Part shown: positions 58,183-64,000 of the stretch, piece by piece
Position numbering within the stretch: position 1 is the stretch's first letter
How the letters are laid out: each line of letters opens with the position of its first letter
NCBI GenBank assembly: GCA_018064665.1
Contig: JAGHUV010000014.1
Location: 62,001-126,000 of the forward strand
Source: Candidatus Crickella caballi
GTDB taxonomy: Bacteria > Bacillota > Clostridia > Peptostreptococcales > Anaerovoracaceae
DNA length: 64,000 nt
Reading direction: 5' to 3'
Position numbers and translations under genes: made by a program
The notes under the pieces: model-generated
Databases searched by the model: none
Told to the model about the DNA's origin: nothing
Seen by the model: the letters and a program-made list of their open reading frames with translations, nothing else

Positions 58183-59934
58183 ATGGCTACTATAACATCG
58201 TTGGATTTTAATATTAATGTTAATGATGAACTAAAGAACATTAGACATTACGGAAAAGATGTCGGAGAAAACTGGCCTGTAGTTTATATTCTTAACAACC
58301 AGAAAGAAGCATATGTCGGAGAGACGCATCATGCTTCTGTTAGAATGGCTCAGCATTTAAGTAATGCGGAGAGAAGAAAGCTTACAGAAATCAGAATTAT
58401 TACAGACAAAGACTTTAATAAGTCTGTAATTCTGGACTTGGAGGCTTTCTTAATTAAGCACATGGGATCTGATGGTAAATTCAAATTACAGAATGCAAAT
58501 CACGGCTTACAAAACCATGATTACTATAACAGATCCGAGTACGAAGAAGCTTTTAAGAAGATTTGGAATAAATTAAGAAGAGAGGGAATAGTTGAGCACA
58601 CTATAGAATTTATTGAGAATTCAAATCTGTTTAAATATTCTCCGTACAAGTCATTGGGCCCGGATCAGGTTCAGGCAGAAGCATGTATTCTTGCTGCTTT
58701 AGCTGAAACTACGCATAGTGACAATGGGTCAACCGTTATTGTGCGTGGAGGAGCCGGAACAGGAAAAACAATACTTGCAATATATTTGATGAAGCTTTTC
58801 TCAGATATCAACAACAGTGCTATTGCGTCAGAACAGAGGGATTATTTTGATGAGGACGTAGAGTCAATTGTGGCGACAGAGAGCATTCAGGGAATTAAGA
58901 AAATCGGAATTGTTATGCCACAATCCACTCTTAAAGCATCGGTAAAAGACGTTTTCAATAGCGTAAACGGACTCAGCAAGAATATGGTTCTCGGAACTAC
59001 TGAAGTAGTAGAAGAATACTTAAAAACAAACGAAAAATTCGATTTAATTATCGTTGATGAAGCACATAGACTTAAATGCAGATGGAACGGACACTTGAGT
59101 TCATATCCTAAATTTGATTACTGCACTAAAGCTCTTGATATGCCTAAAGAAAAAGGCAATGAGCTGGATTGGATTATGAAGTGCAGTAAGAATCAAATAT
59201 TCTTTAGAGATGAATTACAAACAGTTAGACCATGCGATATTACAGCCGAAGATTTTAAATCGATTATTGAAGAATACAGCAACCAGAAGCTTGCAGAGGT
59301 TGCGCTCTCATCACAATGGAGATGTGAAGGCGGAAACAGCTATATCACTTATATTAAAAATATATTGAGCTGTATTGAACAATCCCCACAGAAGTTTGAA
59401 AACTATGAATTCAAACTGTACAAGGATGTAGATAAGATGGTACAAGACATTAAAGCAAAGAATGAGGAAATCGGCCTTTGCAGAAATGCTGCCGGATATG
59501 CATGGAAGTGGGTCAGCAAGAAGGATAAAACTCAATACGATATTGAAATACAGGGTCATAAATATCGTTGGAACACGACTTACGAGAATTGGATCAGTAA
59601 AGAATCGTCAATAGACGAAATAGGATGCATTCATACTTTGCAAGGATATGATTTAAATTACGTCGGATTAATTATAGGTGAAGACCTAAAATTTGATACG
59701 ACTAAAGGTGAGATATATCCAGACAAGACCTGCTATCAGGACCAGCAGGGAAAATCCGGATGTGCTGATGATACAGATGCTTTGCGTGAGTATTTAACTA
59801 ACATTTACCTTACTCTTATGAGTAGGGGAATAAAAGGAACATACTTATATGTATGCGATGATAATCTCAGAAATTATTTCGAGAAATATGTTGAAGTAGT
59901 TGAATATACATCATCTCATATATCCCGTCCATGA
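58183..59934 (+). CDS. GIY-YIG nuclease fused to a DUF2075 (Schlafen group 3-type) helicase
   Basis: A 583-residue protein. Residues about 30-110 form a GIY-YIG nuclease: VVYILNNQKEAYVGET, the catalytic Arg in SVRMAQHL and the metal Glu in DLEAFLIKHM. A DUF2075 helicase fold follows (about 160-583): Walker A GGAGTGKTILA, Walker B LIIVDEAHRLK, RDELQTVRP and a terminal LMSRGIKGTYLYVCD. The two activities suggest nucleic-acid cleavage coupled to ATP-driven movement. The gene is co-transcribed with the MazG-like gene, in AT-rich sequence. Restriction-like or anti-phage defence is my inference; the family has no established cellular role that I can name. Confidence 0.85.
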   Translation: MATITSLDFNINVNDELKNIRHYGKDVGENWPVVYILNNQKEAYVGETHHASVRMAQHLSNAERRKLTEIRIITDKDFNKSVILDLEAFLIKHMGSDGKFKLQNANHGLQNHDYYNRSEYEEAFKKIWNKLRREGIVEHTIEFIENSNLFKYSPYKSLGPDQVQAEACILAALAETTHSDNGSTVIVRGGAGTGKTILAIYLMKLFSDINNSAIASEQRDYFDEDVESIVATESIQGIKKIGIVMPQSTLKASVKDVFNSVNGLSKNMVLGTTEVVEEYLKTNEKFDLIIVDEAHRLKCRWNGHLSSYPKFDYCTKALDMPKEKGNELDWIMKCSKNQIFFRDELQTVRPCDITAEDFKSIIEEYSNQKLAEVALSSQWRCEGGNSYITYIKNILSCIEQSPQKFENYEFKLYKDVDKMVQDIKAKNEEIGLCRNAAGYAWKWVSKKDKTQYDIEIQGHKYRWNTTYENWISKESSIDEIGCIHTLQGYDLNYVGLIIGEDLKFDTTKGEIYPDKTCYQDQQGKSGCADDTDALREYLTNIYLTLMSRGIKGTYLYVCDDNLRNYFEKYVEVVEYTSSHISRP

Positions 59935-59986
59935 GCTTTTGAGTTAACAAGAAAAATAAGAACTTTTACACAGATTGGGGATTCAC

Positions 59987-60991
59987 ATGCCTGGTAACAT
60001 TTTGGATTATCTTGAATGGCGAGGCGACCTGCCGTTTACATACAACAGATTCAATGCGATTGACGCGCTGATTCTGTCCACAATAACATATATCAACTAT
60101 CCTAATGCCGATGAGAATGTCACGAGCTTCAGGAAGGGCTACGAAGAGTGGCTTAAGCTGCCCGATGATGAGAAGTACAGAGGTCTTGCTGTGGTTAAAC
60201 GCAGGACCGAGAAGCTTGCCGGGGCGATCTCGGAGTCCAAGAGATTCAAGGACGTACGCATAACCGCATATGTGGAGCATTCGGGTATCGAGATCGAGAA
60301 GCAGTTCTCTGCAATGTCATTCCTGTTCCCGGATGGTAATGTGTTCATCGCTTTCCGGGGTACGGATCACACTCTCGTGGGCTGGAAAGAGGACTTTAAT
60401 ATGGCTGTTATAGACGGAACTCCGTCACAGCTTGAGGCAACAGAGTATGTAACTATGATCGCAAACAGGTTCCCGGATGCCAGGATCGCACTGGGGGGAC
60501 ACTCCAAGGGCGGAAATCTGGCAATATGGGCGGCATCACATCTGCCTGAAGACATTAAGAAGAGACTTGTGAGAGTGTACTGTTTTGATTCACCGGGGCT
60601 GTCAAGGAGGGTGGTCGAGAGCGAGGGCTATCAGTCAGTCAGAGACCGCACCTTCACGTTTGTACCTGAGGCATCAATTGTCGGTATTATCATGTACAAT
60701 CCGCCTCAGCTGGTGGTTTCAAGTGACGCAGAAGGCTTCATGCAGCATGATCCATTCTCGTGGCAGGTCAGCCGCAGGAGCTTTGTATATCTGACAGAGA
60801 GATCGGCAATAAGCAGACATCTTGAGAAGCGTTTGGACAAGACGGTGCAGGAGCTTGACCATGACGAATACATCAGGCTGGTCAATCGCGTATATGATGA
60901 CCTGAGAGAGACGGCTGATGTCGAGAAAAGTGTGAGGCATTTTCTGCACAAGGCAGAAGGAATTACCGCACGCCTTCGCAGGAAGAGGTAG
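59987..60991 (+). CDS. Alpha/beta-hydrolase of the DUF2974 (Mbeg1-like) family
   Basis: A 334-residue predicted serine hydrolase. The nucleophile elbow GGHSKGGNLAIW (about 168) marks the Ser, an upstream strand reads FIAFRGTDHTLVGWKEDFN, and the family N-terminus GNILDYLEWRGDL is well kept. Enzymes of this family are lipase-like and their substrates are unknown. I placed the start at 59987, six bases after GGGG; a TTG at 59975 is an alternative. It is followed closely by two small paralogs, suggesting a shared unit. Confidence 0.85.
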   Translation: MPGNILDYLEWRGDLPFTYNRFNAIDALILSTITYINYPNADENVTSFRKGYEEWLKLPDDEKYRGLAVVKRRTEKLAGAISESKRFKDVRITAYVEHSGIEIEKQFSAMSFLFPDGNVFIAFRGTDHTLVGWKEDFNMAVIDGTPSQLEATEYVTMIANRFPDARIALGGHSKGGNLAIWAASHLPEDIKKRLVRVYCFDSPGLSRRVVESEGYQSVRDRTFTFVPEASIVGIIMYNPPQLVVSSDAEGFMQHDPFSWQVSRRSFVYLTERSAISRHLEKRLDKTVQELDHDEYIRLVNRVYDDLRETADVEKSVRHFLHKAEGITARLRRKR

Positions 60992-60997
60992 ATTAAA

Positions 60998-61324
60998 ATG
61001 CACGAATTGAAAGATTGCTATGAATACAAAATCTTCGTCGGATGCAACGATGCGCAGACGCACGATGAGGTGGTAGGAGGGGAAGAGCTCAAGGTGATGA
61101 TTGCCCAGTTCTTCGAGCGAAACCGCATCGACTTCTCCATATTCAATGTAACGGGCGGATATCTTTACGAAGACGGCTGCTTTGTTACGGAGGACACTTT
61201 GTGCGTGAACTTCATCGGAGACTCGGAGCTTGATATCTCCAGATTCGCTAAGAGTCTTTCCATGTACATGAATCAGGAGCTTCTGATGATTACAAGACAG
61301 CCTGTCAGGGCTCAGCTGATGTGA
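60998..61324 (+). CDS. Small protein of unknown function, paralog of the next gene
   Basis: A 108-residue protein, no signal or membrane segment. It resembles the next gene product: YEYKIFVGCNDAQTHDE aligns with IKYEIFIGTKDKDSYEE, and VTGGYLYEDGCFVTEDTLCV with LGGYSHNKGYTTETSMRV. The layout, a G-rich strand pair plus a C-terminal helix and strand, recalls DUF3574-type proteins, but I am not sure of that. It starts 6 bases after the hydrolase gene. Function unknown. Confidence 0.7.
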   Translation: MHELKDCYEYKIFVGCNDAQTHDEVVGGEELKVMIAQFFERNRIDFSIFNVTGGYLYEDGCFVTEDTLCVNFIGDSELDISRFAKSLSMYMNQELLMITRQPVRAQLM

Positions 61325-61333
61325 GGTGCGGAT

Positions 61334-61666
61334 ATGTTAAATGACGAGATTTTCGAAAAAGGAATTAAATATGAGATATTCATCGGAACCAAGGACAAGG
61401 ACAGCTATGAGGAGCTACTTGATGCGGATGAATGCAGGAGAATACTGTCGGAGATATGTGCTGAGAAGAAGATAGGATTCTCGCTTCTCACTCAGCTCGG
61501 TGGCTATTCTCACAACAAGGGATATACGACTGAGACGAGCATGAGAGTGGTCGTGATCGGCGAGGATGAGGACGAGATTATCAGGCTTGGAGAGAGACTC
61601 AAGCAGGAAATCAACACAGATACAATTCTCATCACTAAGTCCGATGTCGAATACGCTTTTGTGTGA
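61334..61666 (+). CDS. Small protein of unknown function, paralog of the previous gene
   Basis: A 110-residue protein, tandem duplicate-like partner of the preceding gene. It has the same order of conserved blocks (YEIFIG, GGYSHNKGY, MRVVVIGEDEDEI) and ends with an acidic helix and a strand ILITKSDVEYAFV. The gene begins 9 bases after its paralog with a GAGGTG site. The two are clearly diverged, so they probably form a heterodimer or have split roles. Function unknown. Confidence 0.7.
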   Translation: MLNDEIFEKGIKYEIFIGTKDKDSYEELLDADECRRILSEICAEKKIGFSLLTQLGGYSHNKGYTTETSMRVVVIGEDEDEIIRLGERLKQEINTDTILITKSDVEYAFV

Positions 61667-61694
61667 TATAATAAAAAAACGGGAGGGAAGTCAT

Positions 61695-62159
61695 ATGATG
61701 AAAGCAGAGCAGAATGATAAATATCTGGTCAGTGCATGTCTTCTGGGAGAGAACTGCAAGTACAACGGAGGTAATAATCTTAACGAGAAGCTCCTGCGCA
61801 GTCTTGAAGGCTGTGATATCATTTCCATCTGTCCTGAGTTGATGGGCGGTCTTTCAACGCCAAGGGCGCCCGGTGAGATCGTGGATGGCGTAGTAAGGAA
61901 TGAGGATGGAACTTCCGTCGATGAAGAGTACAGAAGGGGAGCTGAGCTTGCGCTTGAGCTGGCACTCAGAGAGGGCGTTACCCAAGCCATCCTTCAGTCG
62001 AGAAGTCCGAGCTGTGGTGCTTCGCAGATTTACGACGGTACCTTCAGCAAGAAGCTGATACCGGGAATGGGAGTCTGTGCCGCAAAGCTGGCAGATAACG
62101 GAATTGAAGTGATCGATGTTGCGACATGGGTTGCAGATTTTGATGAGGACGAACTGTAA
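61695..62159 (+). CDS. DUF523-family protein
   Basis: A 154-residue protein with DUF523 landmarks: VSACLLGENCKYNG at the N-terminus, ICPELMGGLSTPRAPGE and SRSPSCGASQIYDG. The conserved cysteines suggest a metal or redox site. The family is widespread in Firmicutes and uncharacterised, although some members are linked to thiouridine or sulfur chemistry. I chose ATG 61695 after GGGAGGGAAG; a second ATG at 61698 is possible. Its stop shares a base with the start of the following lipoprotein gene. Confidence 0.88.
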   Translation: MMKAEQNDKYLVSACLLGENCKYNGGNNLNEKLLRSLEGCDIISICPELMGGLSTPRAPGEIVDGVVRNEDGTSVDEEYRRGAELALELALREGVTQAILQSRSPSCGASQIYDGTFSKKLIPGMGVCAAKLADNGIEVIDVATWVADFDEDEL

Positions 62160-62620
62160 TGAAGAAAATATGGTCAATTATTCTGGTAGCGATGCTCGCA
62201 TTTATGTGTATAGGATGCGGGACTCAGGACAACGGTGGTAGCGAAGACATCGAGGTTTCGATCGATGCAGAATGCCTCAGCACTGTTGCGGGTGAATATC
62301 AGGCAAGCGGAATATATGATGCAGAGAATGATGAGTATGTTGATGCCTTCTGGCACCTTGCTATACTTGAGGATAATGAGGGAGACGGACCATACTTCAC
62401 AATTTACGATAATGAAGCCGGAAATCCCGGAGTAGAGGGCAGGCTCATTTATCTCGATGACAAAACTATCAAGGTGCTTGTCGATGAAGAATACTATGAG
62501 CAGCTTCCTTCAGATAAGTGGGAGCTTGACGGAGATACTCTCACGGTTGATTATGCAATGACAGAGCTTGGAATTGTACTGTACAACAACAATGTAGAGG
62601 TCGGCTTCCGCTGGGAATAG
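62159..62620 (+). CDS. Small predicted lipoprotein
   Basis: A 153-residue protein. A signal peptide (MKKIWSIILVAMLAFMC) is followed by the lipobox-like CIGC at about 17-20. The mature part is acidic and rich in beta strands (AFWHLAILEDNEGDGPY, then VEGRLIYLDDKTIKVLVDEE), with an alternating pattern like that of lipocalin or copper-resistance-like folds. I do not recognise a family. It is anchored on the outer face of the membrane. TAATG overlap links it to the DUF523 gene. Confidence 0.75.
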   Translation: MKKIWSIILVAMLAFMCIGCGTQDNGGSEDIEVSIDAECLSTVAGEYQASGIYDAENDEYVDAFWHLAILEDNEGDGPYFTIYDNEAGNPGVEGRLIYLDDKTIKVLVDEEYYEQLPSDKWELDGDTLTVDYAMTELGIVLYNNNVEVGFRWE

Positions 62621-62640
62621 GACAAGGGGATTTATATAAA

Positions 62641-62874
62641 ATGACTGAACAGGAAATACTCAATGCATTGGATATACAGGATTGTCCGATATGTGACGGT
62701 CCTGCAACACTTGAAGAAGAGAATGGCTGGTGCTACTACGTAACGTGCTGGGACTGCGGTTGTCATACTGCAGAGGTCAGATTCAGATCGGATGATGAGA
62801 GACTTGAAGCGGCACGCAAAGCAGTGCACCTGTGGAATATAGGTAAAGTTCTTTCGCATGAACCGGGCGAATAG
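62641..62874 (+). CDS. Lar-like zinc-ribbon protein
   Basis: A 77-residue protein with a four-cysteine zinc ribbon, DCPICDGPA and YVTCWDCGCHT, followed by a short helix ending in VHLWNIG. This resembles the restriction-alleviation Lar family, small phage- or host-encoded proteins with CPFCG and a terminal WN. It lies 20 bases after the lipoprotein gene. Ordinary zinc-binding roles are equally possible. Confidence 0.72.
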   Translation: MTEQEILNALDIQDCPICDGPATLEEENGWCYYVTCWDCGCHTAEVRFRSDDERLEAARKAVHLWNIGKVLSHEPGE

Positions 62875-62906
62875 AATTATATAAATGAACAGATAAAGGA
62901 GAGACT

Positions 62907-64000
62907 ATGGCTTACAACGGTTTTGCAATTGATGAGTATCTGGATGCAGATGCAATCAACAGACGATTAGATGAACTGAAGGTCGCACCGATATATGGTG
63001 TGAAGGAAGATGCGCTCAGGAATTATGTTGAGAATTACTTCGAGAAGAAGTGTCAGACATCCAAGAAGATGACTGATGAGGCCAAGAACATTATTCCGGG
63101 TGGAGTTCAGCACAATCTTGCGTTCAACTATCCGTTCCCGCTGGCAATCGAAAAGGCTGAGGGAGCATTTCTTTATGATGTGGACGGAAACAAGTATTAC
63201 GATCTGCTGCAGGCAGGCGGCCCTACAATGCTGGGAAGCAATGACCCTGTAGTGAGAGATGCTGTAATTGATCTGCTCAGGACCTGCGGACCTTCGACAG
63301 GTCTGTTCCATGAATATGAATACAAGCTGGCTAAGAAGATCGCCGACTGTGTTCCGAGCGTAGAGAAATTCAGAATGATGGGTTCGGGAACTGAGGCATG
63401 CATGCTTGCGGCTCGTATTGCAAGACTTAAGACAGGACACAAGAACATTCTTAAGATGGGTGGTGCTTACCACGGCTGGTCCGATCAGCTGGCATACGGA
63501 ATCAGAATTCCGGGCACCAAGGGAATCAAGAGCAAGGGTATTCCTAACTACATCTTTTCACATACTGACGAGTTCTTCCCGGGAGACCTCGATGATCTCG
63601 AGAGAAAGCTCAAGAGAAACAAACTCGATGGCGGCACTGCAGCTGTTTTCATCGAAGCTATCGGTCCTGAAAGCGGCACGCGCCCTGTAACCAAGGCTTT
63701 CGTTCGCGGAGTTGAGAGACTTGCACACCAGTACGGTGCACTTCTCGTATGCGACGAGGTAGTTACCGGCTTCCGTATCGGAATGAGCGGTGCACAGGGC
63801 TACTTTGGCATTGACCCTGACCTCACTATTTTCGGTAAGGTCGTAGCTGGAGGATATCCGGGAGCAGGCGGAGTAGGCGGACATGCAGACTGCATGGCAC
63901 ACGTTGGTGCAGGCCTTGACTCGACAGGCAAGAAGGTTGCCAAAGCTCTCTGCGGTGGTACGGTTACTGCAACTCCGATTTCATGTGTTGCGGGCTATAC
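62907..64000 (+). CDS. Class III aminotransferase, glutamate-1-semialdehyde aminomutase-like, 5' part
   Basis: At least 364 codons are present and the frame runs off the window. Fold-type-I PLP features: IIPGGVQHNLAF, GSGTEACMLAARIARL, AYHGWSDQ, LVCDEVVTGFRIG and the lysine motif FGKVVAGGYPGAGG. This is close to HemL but has about 50 extra N-terminal residues, and GPESGTRPV in place of the usual sequence. HemL makes 5-aminolevulinate; this relative could instead be a transaminase for a different amino substrate. A GGAGAG site lies before ATG 62907. Confidence 0.82.
   Translation, partial: MAYNGFAIDEYLDADAINRRLDELKVAPIYGVKEDALRNYVENYFEKKCQTSKKMTDEAKNIIPGGVQHNLAFNYPFPLAIEKAEGAFLYDVDGNKYYDLLQAGGPTMLGSNDPVVRDAVIDLLRTCGPSTGLFHEYEYKLAKKIADCVPSVEKFRMMGSGTEACMLAARIARLKTGHKNILKMGGAYHGWSDQLAYGIRIPGTKGIKSKGIPNYIFSHTDEFFPGDLDDLERKLKRNKLDGGTAAVFIEAIGPESGTRPVTKAFVRGVERLAHQYGALLVCDEVVTGFRIGMSGAQGYFGIDPDLTIFGKVVAGGYPGAGGVGGHADCMAHVGAGLDSTGKKVAKALCGGTVTATPISCVAGY

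Overview
The window looks like a chromosomal segment of an anaerobic Gram-positive bacterium of the class Clostridia. Evidence is a PolC-type replicative polymerase, a rimP-nusA-ylxR-infB operon, a class A penicillin-binding protein, Firmicute-style terminators, strong GGAGG ribosome binding sites, and a full set of genes for the labile-selenium molybdenum hydroxylases of gut anaerobes. Placement below class level (for example a Eubacteriales Family XIII relative) is a guess. Base composition is medium, with one clearly AT-richer patch at about 57.8-59.9 kb.

Region 1 (1-16 kb) is mostly housekeeping: the end of ispG, a polC that lacks its embedded proofreading exonuclease, a GH13 glycosidase-like protein whose catalytic residues are replaced, a zinc-responsive operon (ArsR sensor, free-standing HMA protein, P1B ATPase), a PBP1A-type enzyme, rimP-nusA-ylxR-infB, and an HD-domain hydrolase.

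Region 2 (16-53.4 kb) is a large purine-degradation island. It opens with two fold-type-II PLP enzymes (one like threonine synthase), a BMP-type nucleoside/purine ABC importer, adenine deaminase and an M20 amidohydrolase. Next come XdhC-type and YqeC-MocA maturation factors and a MerR-type regulator. Three molybdenum hydroxylase modules follow: a three-subunit XdhABC, a YgfM/XdhD pair, and a fused selenium-dependent xanthine dehydrogenase. SsnA, YgfK, YqeB, a hydantoinase, YgeW carbamoyltransferase, carbamate kinase, a DauR-like regulator, YgeY and an 8-oxoguanine deaminase complete it. Together they can be read as import of purines, deamination to hypoxanthine, xanthine or urate, redox chemistry on the ring by Mo enzymes fed by YgfK, opening and trimming of the ring fragments by amidohydrolases, and ATP recovery from carbamoyl phosphate. 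This matches the anaerobic urate/purine catabolic clusters described from gut bacteria. The usual diaminopropionate ammonia-lyase gene (ygeX) is not in the window.

Region 3 (53.4-57.7 kb) holds a STAS-kinase fusion interrupted from its likely C-terminal tail by an in-frame TGA, an ABC exporter, a three-tRNA operon (Asn, Leu, initiator Met), and downstream gene debris: remnants of a GNAT acetyltransferase, a BCCT transporter and a PucR-type regulator.

Region 4 (57.8-64 kb) has an AT-rich two-gene unit of a MazG-like pyrophosphohydrolase and a GIY-YIG nuclease fused to a DUF2075 (Schlafen-type) helicase. I regard it as the best candidate for an uncharacterised, possibly anti-phage, system. After it come an alpha/beta hydrolase, two tandem small paralogs of unknown function, a DUF523 protein, a small lipoprotein, a Lar-like zinc-ribbon protein and the start of a class III aminotransferase that runs off the end.
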